From FEN-1219 sp039933105 (GTDB lineage Bacteria; Pseudomonadota; Gammaproteobacteria; Steroidobacterales; Rariloculaceae): a stretch of DNA of 64,000 nt. Shown here piece after piece: positions 52,715 to 61,829 of this stretch (position 1 is its first letter; every line of letters starts with the position of its first letter). The translations under genes were made by a program, and so were the position numbers. Under the pieces are notes generated by a model. It was not told the DNA's origin. It did no database searches and saw nothing but the letters and a program-made list of their open reading frames with translations. The stretch lies in the NCBI GenBank assembly GCA_039933105.1, contig JBDTOT010000016.1, positions 33,582 to 97,581 on the forward strand. Reading direction: 5' to 3'.

Positions 52715-52733
52715 AACTATCAAAAAAGATAGG
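52715..52733. promoter_or_regulatory. AACTATC-N6-GATAGG palindrome, copy 2
   Basis: AACTATC AAAAAA GATAGG, same arms and spacing as copy 1. It overlaps the luxR-like stop codon and lies 53 bp before the pirin start. Read from the pirin side it is CCTATC-TTTTTT-GATAGTT. Confidence 0.65.
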
Positions 52734-53487
52734 TGCGCGGGGCAGACAGTGTGGAGTACTGCGGCGTGATGATGCCGAGCAAGGCGGCTTTGGCGATGGC
52801 CTGGTTGCGGTTGCTGACGTTCAGTTTCTGGATGGCGTTCTTCAGGTGGAACGCCACCGTGGGCGCGCTAATGGAGAGAATTAGCGCGGTTTCCTCGGTG
52901 GTCTTGCCTTCCGCCGACCACAGCAAGCATTCCTGTTCGCGCTCGGTCAACCGCGGCTTGCTGTCTTCCGCTTCCTTGAAAGACGTGAGGCGCGTGATGG
53001 CGGCGTGGATGAAGGGAAGCAGCGTGTTGAGCGGCATGATGACCGCGAAGGCTTCGTCGCTTCCGGTGGCAAGCGGCTGCGGGCCGCCGACACAGAAGAT
53101 GCCGTTTTCACCCGAGTACCCATGGATGCCGATACACACACCGCCCGCGAGCCCATGGCTGGCGCACGCATCGGCGAACGCGATCACCTTGGGGTCGGTC
53201 GATTCGTACATGCGGTCCCAGCAATACGGCTCGTGATGCGATGTGCAATGCAGTACCACCGGATCGAACGCGGCGTAGTTATTGGACATGTACTCATGCA
53301 GCCAGACGTCGGGGTAGTCGCTGACGACGAAGTGATCGATCGACGTAAACGCATTCGACAGCCGCACGCCATACAAAAAGTGCTCGAAGCCGAGCTGCTT
53401 CCGCATGTCCACAAGGATGGCCTTGAACTCGACGAGATCCGTGCAGGCCTGCAGACGTTGGATAACGTCTTTGATCCAGGAGTCCAT
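52720..53487 (-). CDS. LuxR-family regulator with AHL-type binding domain (no luxI in view)
   Basis: 255 residues. The autoinducer-binding domain has the conserved set W62, Y66, D75, P76 and W90 at the TraR/LuxR spacing, plus a Gly near 116 (HGLAGGVCIG). The C-terminal HTH reads LTEREQECLLWSAEGKTTEETALIL and APTVAFHLKNAIQKL. No synthase gene is in the window, so here it looks like a LuxR solo that could sense AHLs or plant-type signals. It lies 50 bp after tannase and before pirin. Confidence 0.9.
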   Translation of the reverse strand: MDSWIKDVIQRLQACTDLVEFKAILVDMRKQLGFEHFLYGVRLSNAFTSIDHFVVSDYPDVWLHEYMSNNYAAFDPVVLHCTSHHEPYCWDRMYESTDPKVIAFADACASHGLAGGVCIGIHGYSGENGIFCVGGPQPLATGSDEAFAVIMPLNTLLPFIHAAITRLTSFKEAEDSKPRLTEREQECLLWSAEGKTTEETALILSISAPTVAFHLKNAIQKLNVSNRNQAIAKAALLGIITPQYSTLSAPRTYLF

Positions 53488-53536
53488 TTCTGCGAGACGG
53501 TGGACGAGAGGCTTCGGGCGGATCTCGCAGCCGGTA

Positions 53537-55126
53537 CTACGGCGCGCGACACTCGAAGTTTGCAGCGTCGTCCGTGCTGCCCGTGCCGTTGTACCGCGCC
53601 ACCTGCGGGTACGGGCACAGCGGCCGCGACCGCGTGACCGCTCCGTTCACGAGCTTCTTCGCAACAATCTTCTCCGGCGCCGTGCCTTTCTCTACCCAGT
53701 CGATCACGGCTGTGACGGCGTCGTTCTGATCGGGGCCGATGCCGCCTGCGCAGTGCGCCATGCCGGGCACCATGAACAAGCGCATGAACTCGGGCGCGTT
53801 CGGCGCGTTCGCTTTGCTCGCCGCCTCGTAGTAGTTCACGCCCATCATCGGCTGCAGGATCGTGTCGGCCCAGCCATACGTCATGATTAGCTTGCCGCCG
53901 CGCGCGCGAAACGGTTTCAAGTTCGTGTCGGTGGCGTTCGCGAGCTTGCCCCAGCGGTCCAGCAGCGGCGGGTCGCGGTCGAAGTCGAACGTCTTGTAGT
54001 CGTAGTCCGGTTGCGGCGGCTGGAACACGAGGTAACGCATCGTGCCTTCGGCCAGATTGAAGTCTGCGGCCTTGGCGTCGGCCTGCGCCGGCGGCAGGAT
54101 GAGGTTCGCCCACAGGCTATTCGTCGCGCCGTTCTGGCCGGCAGCAAGCGCCTCGCTGCCAATCATATAGCCTGGGAACAGTTGTTTGCCGCCACCTTTG
54201 GGGCCGTCGTAGACCTTCTGGACTGCGGTGGCCTGCGCGGGAGTCAAACAGGTCGCGGCATCGTTGCCGGTGGGGCAGGCCGCGACGTCCGTCGCGACCT
54301 TGAACGAGCAACGGCGCGGATCGTCGATGAGCCCGTCCTTCAGGCCGTCCACCGCGTCGCATTTCGCCATCACCGCGTTCGCGACGAGCGCGATCTTTTC
54401 GGCCGACACCGGCGTCTCCGCAAATGCGCGCTGGTTCCACAGTGCGCCAATCGTGAAGCCTGTCTGATCGACCCACGGTGCGTTCGCGACGATGCCGTCG
54501 AAGTCGTCGGGGTAACGCTGCGCTTCCAATAGACCCTGGCGGCCGCCGTTGCTGCACGAGTTCCAGTACGAATGCGCGACGGCTTGGCCGTAATAGCGGC
54601 GCGCGATTTCCTTCGCGGTCGTCGCAGTGACGTGTACGGCGCGATACGCATAGTCGATCGCTTTCGCCGGGTTGCTGAGCACGAACGTGCCGCCCGGCTC
54701 CTTGCTCGCATAGTGGCCCGTGTTGGTGCCGGCCATGACGAAGCCGTGCGAGAGCGCCTGGTCGCGTTGCGCCGTGCGCCCGGGACCGTCCAACGCCTCG
54801 CCCGCGTGCCCGCCATTGCCGATCATGTAGAAGCGGCCGTTCCACGCGGCCGGCAGATTCACTTCGAACGCGACCTCTGGCTGCAGCACGCCGCTAATGT
54901 GGCAGTAGGCAGGAACACCACCCGCCGCCGTCACCGCAGTCGCTTTGATTTCGACGAGCTCGTCGAGCTTCGCCGTCGCGAGCGCGTCGCAAGCGCCTTT
55001 CGGTGCAATTGCGCCGCCGGAGTAATTACTGCGCGAAGTCTTCGCTTCCGCGAAGGGCTGCGCGTGCGCCGCGCCGACAAATCCAATGATCGCGGCCGCG
55101 GCCGCAAATGCCTGCCCACTACGCAT
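53537..55126 (-). CDS. Tannase/feruloyl esterase family protein, exported
   Basis: 529 residues with a signal peptide (RSGQAFAAAAAIIGFVGAAHA). The fungal-type tannase triad with its unusual disulfide-linked arrangement CS-D-HC is present: C191-S192 in SCSNGGRQG, D421 in YGWADT and H458-C459 in MAHCAGG. The enzyme hydrolyses gallate or hydroxycinnamate esters of plant polyphenols in the periplasm or outside. It lies between oxyR and luxR on the same strand. Cleaved phenolic acids could feed aromatic-acid catabolism such as that at the left end. Confidence 0.92.
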   Translation of the reverse strand: MRSGQAFAAAAAIIGFVGAAHAQPFAEAKTSRSNYSGGAIAPKGACDALATAKLDELVEIKATAVTAAGGVPAYCHISGVLQPEVAFEVNLPAAWNGRFYMIGNGGHAGEALDGPGRTAQRDQALSHGFVMAGTNTGHYASKEPGGTFVLSNPAKAIDYAYRAVHVTATTAKEIARRYYGQAVAHSYWNSCSNGGRQGLLEAQRYPDDFDGIVANAPWVDQTGFTIGALWNQRAFAETPVSAEKIALVANAVMAKCDAVDGLKDGLIDDPRRCSFKVATDVAACPTGNDAATCLTPAQATAVQKVYDGPKGGGKQLFPGYMIGSEALAAGQNGATNSLWANLILPPAQADAKAADFNLAEGTMRYLVFQPPQPDYDYKTFDFDRDPPLLDRWGKLANATDTNLKPFRARGGKLIMTYGWADTILQPMMGVNYYEAASKANAPNAPEFMRLFMVPGMAHCAGGIGPDQNDAVTAVIDWVEKGTAPEKIVAKKLVNGAVTRSRPLCPYPQVARYNGTGSTDDAANFECRAP

Positions 55127-55212
55127 GTTGTGATCCCCCAAACGGTGCCCGAGATTGAGCTCCCGGCGGCAGCCTAAGTCAACCAGACCGCCGCGGGTGT
55201 CGGAGCTCTGAC

Positions 55213-56142
55213 TTACCGATGCTCGGCGAGGAACTTGCCGAGCGTGCGGAACTCGTCGGCGCGTGCACTGCCACGGCGCCAGATCAGCGCAACGGTGCGA
55301 TAGCTCTTGTCGCTGAGCGGATAGGTACGGACTTGCGTATTCTGCAGCAGCGCGGAGCCCTCGGCCATCTCGGGCAGGAACGTAACGCCCAAGTCTGCGT
55401 CGACCATCTCGATCAACGTCAGCAGGCTCGAAGCGGAGAAACGGCTGGTCTTGCGCGTGTCGCGCAGCTTGCACGCTTCGATCGCGTGGTCGCGCATGCA
55501 GTGTCCTTCGCGCAGCAGCAACACGCTGCCTTCGTTGAGGCGATTGAAACGGTAGCTTGCGGGCTCCACGAGCTTCGTGCCGACGCGTGCCGCGAGTCGG
55601 AAGCGGTCGTTGAACAGCGGCATCTGCTCCACGCCGGTCATATCGTACGGTAGCGCGAGCAGCACGACGTCGAGGGTGCCTTCGAGCAGCTGCCGATGCA
55701 GCGCCTCCGTGAGGTCCTCGTGCAGGAACAGCTTGAGCTGGGGGAAGCTTCGCCGGAGCGCGGGCAGCACGCGGGGCAGCAGGAACGGCGCGATCGTGGG
55801 AATGATGCCGAGCTGGAGCGCGCCCTGTAAGGGCTTGCCGTTGCCGCGCGCGTGCTCCACGAGCGCCGTCAGATCCTGCAGACAGAGTTTCGCGAGCGAG
55901 GCCACTTCGCGGCCCATAGCCGTGATCGTTACGCGGCGATTCGTGCGGTCGACGAGATTCGCGCCGAGCAGCGCCTCGAGCTCCTGGATCGCGATGCTGA
56001 ATGCCGACTGCGACACGAAACACTGCGCGGCCGCGCGGCCGAAGTGTTTCACCTCCGCGAGCGCCACGAAATAGCGCAGCTGCTTGATGGTGGGTAAGTG
56101 AGCGGCGGGGCGCTCCGTGGCGGGCATCTGCGGCCTATTCAC
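55213..56142 (-). CDS. oxyR: OxyR, hydrogen-peroxide-sensing LysR-type regulator
   Basis: 309 residues: LysR winged HTH (IKQLRYFVALAEVKHFGRAAAQCFVSQSAFSIAIQELE) and an effector domain with the redox cysteines C215 and C224 in EGHCMRDHAIEAC, at the same spacing as C199/C208 of E. coli. Peroxide would form a disulfide and activate peroxidase genes, none of which is visible here. Its first 8 bp overlap the upstream hypothetical gene end. Confidence 0.93.
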   Translation of the reverse strand: MNRPQMPATERPAAHLPTIKQLRYFVALAEVKHFGRAAAQCFVSQSAFSIAIQELEALLGANLVDRTNRRVTITAMGREVASLAKLCLQDLTALVEHARGNGKPLQGALQLGIIPTIAPFLLPRVLPALRRSFPQLKLFLHEDLTEALHRQLLEGTLDVVLLALPYDMTGVEQMPLFNDRFRLAARVGTKLVEPASYRFNRLNEGSVLLLREGHCMRDHAIEACKLRDTRKTSRFSASSLLTLIEMVDADLGVTFLPEMAEGSALLQNTQVRTYPLSDKSYRTVALIWRRGSARADEFRTLGKFLAEHR

Positions 56143-56653
56143 CGGGAGCGGGGGGCAGCGCGCGTTTGCCGAAGCGCATACGGAATAGCTCGATATAGCC
56201 GTGCCGCTGCCATTCCGCCGGTGCGAGCAACGGTTCGCTGCGTTGCGGTGGGCGGTTGGGGTCGTACAGAGGCAGGAACGTGACGTGGGACTGGCCGCTG
56301 TCCTCGGCGTCTTCCTGTTTCTTGCGCCAATCGCTGCCCAGGTCGGGCAGACGCCAGCCCTGGCCGATCACGATGATCTCGTCGGGCTTGTCGGTGCGAT
56401 CCTCCGGCAGGGGTGCGAGCGTGGCGGCATTCGGTGGCCGCGGCGAGCCCGCGATCGGCGGTGGTGTGCGCCCGGAGCTCGTCGGAGCTGACACCAGCGG
56501 CGGCGCGGCGGGCGTGGCCTGGGCCGGCTCGGCGCGCCGCTCGATGCGTGGCGGTAACGGCACCGTAGCGCTTTGCGCCAGAAGCACGGCCGGCAGCGTG
56601 GCGGCCACCAGCGCGGCGAACGCAATCAGCGACGTATCAGCGCGTGGATGCAT
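56135..56653 (-). CDS. Proline-rich exported protein, uncharacterised
   Basis: 172 residues. The N-terminus has a signal peptide (LIAFAALVAATLPAVLLAQS), followed by a Pro/Ala-rich low-complexity region and a C-terminal part with DEIIVIGQGWRLPDLGSDWRKKQEDAEDS. The start overlaps the end of the solute-binding gene by 17 bp. EIIVIGQ resembles a TonB-box-like or plug region start, but the protein is too short to be a receptor. Function unknown. Confidence 0.6.
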   Translation of the reverse strand: MHPRADTSLIAFAALVAATLPAVLLAQSATVPLPPRIERRAEPAQATPAAPPLVSAPTSSGRTPPPIAGSPRPPNAATLAPLPEDRTDKPDEIIVIGQGWRLPDLGSDWRKKQEDAEDSGQSHVTFLPLYDPNRPPQRSEPLLAPAEWQRHGYIELFRMRFGKRALPPAPGE

Positions 56654-57443
56654 TGCCCAGACGCTCGCGCCACCGCAGAGTCTTGAACCAGTAGGTCGAC
56701 GTCGACGGCAACCATGTGTCGGCCTCGTGCGCGACGATCCATGCATTCAGGAAAGCGAGGAAGTCGGGGTCGCCTTTATTGACCGCGAATGCCGAGCGGC
56801 TCGCCAGCAATGGCCGCGCGAGTGGCACGTCGATCACGCCAGGGTTGTCGAGCGCGAGGAACGTCGGCACCGGCTCGTCCTCGAGATAGCCGTCGACCTC
56901 GCCCGTGATGAGCGCGCGGCTCGCGGCGTCCTGCGACGCGATCAACCTCAGTTTCGCGCGCGGCAACAAGCGCTTCGCGAGTTGCGCGGCCGCCGAGCCA
57001 TCGACGGCCACGATCGTGTGGCTGTCGCTGTCGAGATCCTCGAGCTTCTTGACGCTGGAGGTGCGCGCCACGTGCGTGGCGAGACCGATGCCGCCTTCGG
57101 CGTACGGTTGGCTGAAGTTCACGTGGATTGCGCGGGCTGGCGTGATCGCAAGGCCGGCTGCGATCAAATCGATCTCGCCGGATTCGAGCGCTGGAATCAG
57201 CCGGTCGACATCGTACGCGCGCAGGTCCGCTTTCACCTTGAGATCGGCCGCAAGCTGCTTCGCTACATCGACCTCGAAACCGATGAACTCGCCGTTGCTG
57301 GCGCGCGCCGCCCACGGTGGATAGAGAGTGACGCCGACGCGCAAAGTCCCGGTATTCAGCACTTGCTGCAGATCGCGCGCCTCGACTCGCGGCAACAACG
57401 CGAAACCGAGGATTAAGAGCGCGGCGATCGTGGTGCGTGGCAT
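56637..57443 (-). CDS. Extracellular solute-binding protein, family 3
   Basis: 268 residues: signal peptide (TTIAALLILGFALLPRVEA), then the type II periplasmic fold RDLQQVLNTGTLRVGVTLYPPWAARASNGEFIGFEVDVAKQLA and VDRLIPALESGEIDLIAAGLAITPARA. Family 3 proteins bind amino acids for ABC transport, but permease and ATPase genes are missing here, so it may serve as a sensor or lend to a distant transporter. Confidence 0.88.
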   Translation of the reverse strand: MPRTTIAALLILGFALLPRVEARDLQQVLNTGTLRVGVTLYPPWAARASNGEFIGFEVDVAKQLAADLKVKADLRAYDVDRLIPALESGEIDLIAAGLAITPARAIHVNFSQPYAEGGIGLATHVARTSSVKKLEDLDSDSHTIVAVDGSAAAQLAKRLLPRAKLRLIASQDAASRALITGEVDGYLEDEPVPTFLALDNPGVIDVPLARPLLASRSAFAVNKGDPDFLAFLNAWIVAHEADTWLPSTSTYWFKTLRWRERLGNASTR

Positions 57444-57587
57444 ATTCGTTTCGTTCGCTATTGGATATTGAGACCGGCACCGCCGGGATTGGTGCCACAG
57501 CGTGAGATGCGGCTCGCGTGCGTACAGCGGTATGATCGAAGACCTGACCAATCCTAACCGATCTGACTTCGCAAGCCGATCCATAGA

Positions 57588-58046
57588 ATGACCGAGCCGA
57601 CCGCCGAGAATCCCCAACGGAACGCCGCAAAGCCGACGTCCTGGCAACGTATCTCGGCGTACGCGTTCCTCGGCGCTTTCGGCCTCACCGTGCTGACCGT
57701 GATCCTGACGGGGCTCGCGGTTCGCAACCCGGCCGCGCGGCGTGCGCCCGAAACCCAGGTGGTTACGCTGGCCGTCGCCGAGCCGCGCATCGTGAACCTG
57801 CTGTTCACGTCGCGGGCCGAGCTCGACGACGTGCGATTTACGGTGGATTTCCCTCCCGGCATCGAAGCGAACGGCAAGACCGGCGTGCGCCGAATCTCAT
57901 GGAGCGCGCCGCTCGCGGCGGGCGACAATTTCCTGCCGCTTACGCTCGTCGCGCGTCAGGGTGGGGGCGGGCAGCTCGCGGCACAGCTCCAACACGGCAA
58001 CGTGCACAAGACGTTCGTAGTAGACGTCGCCGTCGGTCCCCGCTGA
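57588..58046 (+). CDS. Membrane-anchored protein, uncharacterised
   Basis: 152 residues: a polar N-terminus, one membrane helix (ISAYAFLGAFGLTVLTVILTGLAV), then a periplasmic beta-rich domain (VDFPPGIEANGKTGVRRISWSAPLAAGDNFLPLTLVA). This looks like the C-terminal half of anti-sigma-like or Ig-fold proteins, without a cytoplasmic zinc finger. It is 10 bp before the next small gene and divergent from the solute-binding gene. Confidence 0.6.
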   Translation: MTEPTAENPQRNAAKPTSWQRISAYAFLGAFGLTVLTVILTGLAVRNPAARRAPETQVVTLAVAEPRIVNLLFTSRAELDDVRFTVDFPPGIEANGKTGVRRISWSAPLAAGDNFLPLTLVARQGGGGQLAAQLQHGNVHKTFVVDVAVGPR

Positions 58047-58056
58047 GGGTCAACGA

Positions 58057-58266
58057 ATGGCAGCTCGGTTCAAAGGCGTGCGTTGCGTGCTGTTGCTCGC
58101 GGGGGCAGGTGTCGCGGCGGCGCAGAGCAGTTTCGATGTCACGATGCGTGTCGTCGACGACACGCGCGGCCTGAATGCAGCCGTGATCGTGATCGGCGCC
58201 GATGCGATTGAAATTCGTTGGGAGCAGGCGCCTCAGGAAGGCGCCGCCGGCGCGCCGGTTCAGTAG
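58057..58266 (+). CDS. Small exported peptide, uncharacterised
   Basis: 69 residues. A signal-like N-terminus (VRCVLLLAGAGVAAAQ) precedes a 45-residue mature part with VDDTRGLNAAVIVIGADAIEIRW. It is probably read with the membrane-anchored gene before it. The last bases overlap the convergent TonB-domain gene by 7 bp. No family recognised. Confidence 0.45.
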   Translation: MAARFKGVRCVLLLAGAGVAAAQSSFDVTMRVVDDTRGLNAAVIVIGADAIEIRWEQAPQEGAAGAPVQ

Positions 58267-59357
58267 GAACGCGCCACCGTGATCGTGCTGCGGTCCTGCG
58301 GATCGACGCTCGCGTCCTGACCGCCCACGGCACGCGTCCATTGGCGCGCACCCGAACGGCATTCGGTGTCGCTCTCCACGCACGCCACCCACCAGTACTC
58401 GGAGTTCGGGGCGCGCGTCACCGAGAAGCTGTCCGTATACGTGTAGGTGCGAACCGTTGCGGCATCGCCCGCGGCGTAACGCTTGCCGATACGCTGATCG
58501 CCAGAGCCTACGAGTACGTCGCCGCTTTCCTCGGATGTGTTGCAAACCCAGCGGCCGGCGTTGCGGCCCGTGCCTTGAGCGCATGCGAACACCACGAGCG
58601 CGTCGCTGCAGGCGTTGATCAGGCCCACATCGACCATCTCGCCATAGTTATAGACCGCATCCTGGCGCACGCATTGGTTGCGCGGCCCCGATGCTGCGAA
58701 CGCTGCGGCGCGGCTAGCGGCGCGCGGTGGCTGGAAGTCAAACCGTTCCTGGACGACCTGCGGTGTACGCGCCGAGTCCTCGGCGTAACGCCGGCGCTGC
58801 ACAGCCGCCAACGCGGCTGCATCGAACGCGCCTTTTGGCTCAGCCGTCACCACGCGTGCGTTCTCGACACGACCAGCGGAATTCACCGTGAACTCAACGT
58901 CGACATGCCCCTTGAGCCCGCGCAAAAGTGCGCCGGTCGGATACTCCGGTACGACCGCGATCAAGGGCTTCAAGCCGGCGTCGGCACCCTCACCGCCGGG
59001 CGCCTGGGCAGCGGCTGCGGGCGGCGGCGTGCGCGCGACGGGCACGGCGGCGCTTGCGCCGTTGTCGCGGCACACCTGGCAGCTTTGCACCAGGATTTTC
59101 GGATTCGCCGTTCGCGCCGGCCAGTTCTGGCGGTCTTCCCCGTCGACGACCATGGATACGAATGGCTGGCCGTCGACGAAGTAGTCGACACGCGCGCACT
59201 GCGGGCGATCTGTCTTGACCTCGAGGAAGCTACCGCGCGCCGCGACGTTCGCAGTGCAGGTGTCGACAACGCTCGTGCAGTCGCAGCGATATTGGCCGTG
59301 GGCTACGCCGCCGCAAGCGAGTAGCAACGTGAGCGCGGGAACCTTCCAGCTCTGCAT
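58260..59357 (-). CDS. Exported protein with TonB C-terminal domain in the middle
   Basis: 365 residues with a signal peptide (VPALTLLLACGGVAHG). The N-terminal part is Cys-rich (YRCDCTSVVDTC, SCQVCRD). Residues about 128-205 have the TonB-C pattern VVPEYPTGALLRGLKGHVDVEFTVNSAGRV. A C-terminal domain with more Cys (CSDALVVFAC, WVACVESDTEC) follows. It lacks the N-terminal inner-membrane helix and ExbB/D partners of a true TonB, so it is perhaps a periplasmic adaptor. Function unknown. Confidence 0.65.
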   Translation of the reverse strand: MQSWKVPALTLLLACGGVAHGQYRCDCTSVVDTCTANVAARGSFLEVKTDRPQCARVDYFVDGQPFVSMVVDGEDRQNWPARTANPKILVQSCQVCRDNGASAAVPVARTPPPAAAAQAPGGEGADAGLKPLIAVVPEYPTGALLRGLKGHVDVEFTVNSAGRVENARVVTAEPKGAFDAAALAAVQRRRYAEDSARTPQVVQERFDFQPPRAASRAAAFAASGPRNQCVRQDAVYNYGEMVDVGLINACSDALVVFACAQGTGRNAGRWVCNTSEESGDVLVGSGDQRIGKRYAAGDAATVRTYTYTDSFSVTRAPNSEYWWVACVESDTECRSGARQWTRAVGGQDASVDPQDRSTITVARSY

Positions 59358-59493
59358 ATCTACTCGTCTTCTTGTAGAGACCTTGTTGGGATCTTAGCCC
59401 AATCGATGCGAGATGATCGCGGCGACGTCTGCGATTATGTTGAATCGCAAACGCAGCCGCGGGGCGAGCCCGTGGCGAAGCGAGCGCCTTCGA

Positions 59494-60720
59494 TTACTGG
59501 ACGAAGCGGATGCGCGTAAAGACGCGCTGCTCGATCAGGCGGTTCTGGAACACGCGTGGCTCGAACTGCCATTGTTTGATGGCTTCCGTGGCTTCGCGGC
59601 GGAACAGGCTGTCGCTCGACGAGTTGGCGACTGCGATGTCGTGAGTCTTGCCGTCGGTGCCGACGGTGAATTCGAGGTCGACCCAACCTTGCAGACTACG
59701 CTCCAGGGCCCGCGCCGGGTACACCGGCGCGACGTACGTGATCACCTTCATCGAGGACGCAGGAATCGGTTTCGCGGACTCGCGCGCGATCAGCCGCTCC
59801 GTTAGCACGTTGCGCGCCTTGCGCACGCTATCGGCGTCGGCGCCGACCGATTCGGCTTCGTTGATCCAGACAGCTGCACCTTCGTCGTCGAGCGCTTCGA
59901 TCGACTGCGACGCGCGTGCCAGCAACTCGCGCGACAGCGTTTGACGCGCACGCTGCGTGAGCTCGCTGTCGTGATTCGTGGCGATCAATACGGTCAGGTA
60001 ATGCTTGGCGCCGGTGTCGATCGGCGTGAGCAACCGACCCGCGCTCATTGCTGCGTTGAACTGGTCGCTGGCTTGAACGAGCGGGTCGACGACGGGTTTC
60101 GCCGGCGCGGCCGGAGCGACCTCCACACGGGCGACGCGCGGCTGCTCGGCAGGCTTCATGTTTTCTGGCGCGGCTAACTGAGGCGAGACCACGGGAAAAA
60201 TCTTCACGCTGAGCGCTTTCGCGCCGGGATGCGCCGGCAGCGCTGCGCGGATACGTTCGACGATATGACGTGCATCGTCGAAGCGGCCTTGCTCGAGCGC
60301 GGTCTCGCCGCGCTTCACGAGGTCGTCGGCTATCTTCGTGAGGCCCGCTGTCGCGTCCGGGTTGTTGGGCTGCGCCTTCGCGGCGCGGGCGTACAGCGTC
60401 CACGCGCTGTACTCTTCCGGCTCGATGAGCATGCCGGCGTCGTATGCCAGCTGCGCCATGCGAAGAGGATTGTCGAACGTAGCGTCGTCCGCCGCCGCGT
60501 CGTCCACCGCCGGAGCATCCGGCGCCGCGGCCGGTTTGCTGCTGTCGGCCATGGCCAGGTTCACGATGGGTGCAGTCGCGCGCGCTTGTGGGCCTGCGTC
60601 GGAGCCCGCCCAGGGCTTCATGATCACGAGCCACGCGACGCCGACGGCGGCAACCGCGCCACCCGCCACCCACAGCAGAGTGTCGCCTTGGTTCTTGATT
60701 GGTTTTTGCGGTGTGCTCAT
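59494..60720 (-). CDS. TonB-like protein with membrane anchor and tandem helices
   Basis: 408 residues from the ATG that overlaps the response-regulator stop (ATGA at 60717-60720). A membrane helix (LLWVAGGAVAAVGVAWLVIM), a Pro/Ala-rich linker, a helical middle with TPR-like character (YARAAKAQPNNPDATAGLTKIAD) and a C-terminal TonB-C domain with VAPVYPARALERSLQGWVDLEFTVGTDGKTHDI. This is a protein-energising or scaffold type seen in gammaproteobacteria. It is in one operon with the kinase and regulator. Confidence 0.8.
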   Translation of the reverse strand: MSTPQKPIKNQGDTLLWVAGGAVAAVGVAWLVIMKPWAGSDAGPQARATAPIVNLAMADSSKPAAAPDAPAVDDAAADDATFDNPLRMAQLAYDAGMLIEPEEYSAWTLYARAAKAQPNNPDATAGLTKIADDLVKRGETALEQGRFDDARHIVERIRAALPAHPGAKALSVKIFPVVSPQLAAPENMKPAEQPRVARVEVAPAAPAKPVVDPLVQASDQFNAAMSAGRLLTPIDTGAKHYLTVLIATNHDSELTQRARQTLSRELLARASQSIEALDDEGAAVWINEAESVGADADSVRKARNVLTERLIARESAKPIPASSMKVITYVAPVYPARALERSLQGWVDLEFTVGTDGKTHDIAVANSSSDSLFRREATEAIKQWQFEPRVFQNRLIEQRVFTRIRFVQ

Positions 60721-61826
60721 GTGCTCGCCCATAGCATGCTTTTGAGCTTCGCCAGCACGCCTTCCATGATGCCGGACTCGCTGGTCGGGCTAGCATCGAC
60801 TTCGTGGCGCTTCACGAGCTCGGGATTCTTCAACAGTAAACGGTGATGCTGCAGCGCAGCCTGCAGGCTGATCGCGCAACGGCCTGCGGACAGCGGCTTA
60901 CGCAGGAAGCGGAAGATCTGGCCGTGATTGATCAACCACACCATGTCGAGCACGTCGCGGTGTTGTGAAACGGCGATCGTCACGAGCTGCGGCAAGTGTT
61001 CCTTGAGCCGCGCCGTCATTGACTGGATCGTCGCCTTGTCCTCCGACACGTCGGTCACGAGCACGCCGGGGCGATGCTCGGTCAAAATCTTCACAACCTG
61101 AACGATGTTGCCTGCCGCGTGCACGGGCAAACGGCCGCGCACGGCTTTCTGGACCGTGTCGAGGACTTCGGGGTCGCTCGAGAACACGACGACGCCAAGC
61201 CCGGTCGCAAGCTTTGGTCGCGACCCGGTGTCCGCAGCCCTGGCATGCACGGGTGCGGCCGACGGCTTCGAGCCAAACTTCGGCTTCTCCATCACGTCGG
61301 TGCGCGACGTGCGCGCCGGCTCGCCAGACACCGTGTGCGGGCCGACCTCACGAACCGTGTCGGACTCCATGATGATTTCGAGCGTGTCGATCGGAGAGAG
61401 CTCGGTCTGCGGCTCTGGTACGGGCGCTTCGCGCGCAAGCTTCGCCGCGAGCTCGATCGTCTCGCGCAACTGCTTCGGCGCGCACGGCTTGGTTAGGAAG
61501 CGAAACACTTCGCTGTCGTTGATGGATCCTTCGACCGCGTCGAGATCGGCGTAGCCAGTGAGGAGAATTCGCACGGTGCGCGGCGACATCGCCCTTACCT
61601 TCGTCAGCACCTCGACGCCCGTCATTTTCGGCATGCGGTGATCGGCCACGATCACGTCGATGTCTTTGCTTTTGACGATGTCTAGCGCCTCAGCGCCGTG
61701 AGAGGCCAGATACAGGTCGAACTGCCGGCGAAACATGATCCGCATCGAGTTCAGCACTCGCTGCTCGTCATCGACGAACAACAGGCGAGGGCGATCGGCC
61801 GCGGATCGAGCTGCCTCGAGAGACAC
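60717..61826 (-). CDS. Response regulator with two receiver-like domains
   Basis: 369 residues. The first receiver (13-125) has the acidic pair D19-D20, the phosphoacceptor D62 in VADHRMPKMTG, T90 and K113 in LTKPC. A second region (about 205-330) has a receiver fold outline (LGVVVFSSDPEVLDTVQKAV, LRKPL) but lacks a clear phosphorylation Asp context. No DNA-binding or enzyme domain is recognised. It lies 3 bp after the kinase gene, its natural partner. Confidence 0.88.
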   Translation of the reverse strand: MSLEAARSAADRPRLLFVDDEQRVLNSMRIMFRRQFDLYLASHGAEALDIVKSKDIDVIVADHRMPKMTGVEVLTKVRAMSPRTVRILLTGYADLDAVEGSINDSEVFRFLTKPCAPKQLRETIELAAKLAREAPVPEPQTELSPIDTLEIIMESDTVREVGPHTVSGEPARTSRTDVMEKPKFGSKPSAAPVHARAADTGSRPKLATGLGVVVFSSDPEVLDTVQKAVRGRLPVHAAGNIVQVVKILTEHRPGVLVTDVSEDKATIQSMTARLKEHLPQLVTIAVSQHRDVLDMVWLINHGQIFRFLRKPLSAGRCAISLQAALQHHRLLLKNPELVKRHEVDASPTSESGIMEGVLAKLKSMLWAST

Positions 61827-61829
61827 TAT

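Noticed and set aside
52715..52733. Copy 2 of the palindrome as a terminator of the LuxR gene
   Set aside because: The stem is only five AT-rich pairs with a homopolymer loop and no T tail, and the same arms recur 700 bp away with another loop, which fits an operator better.
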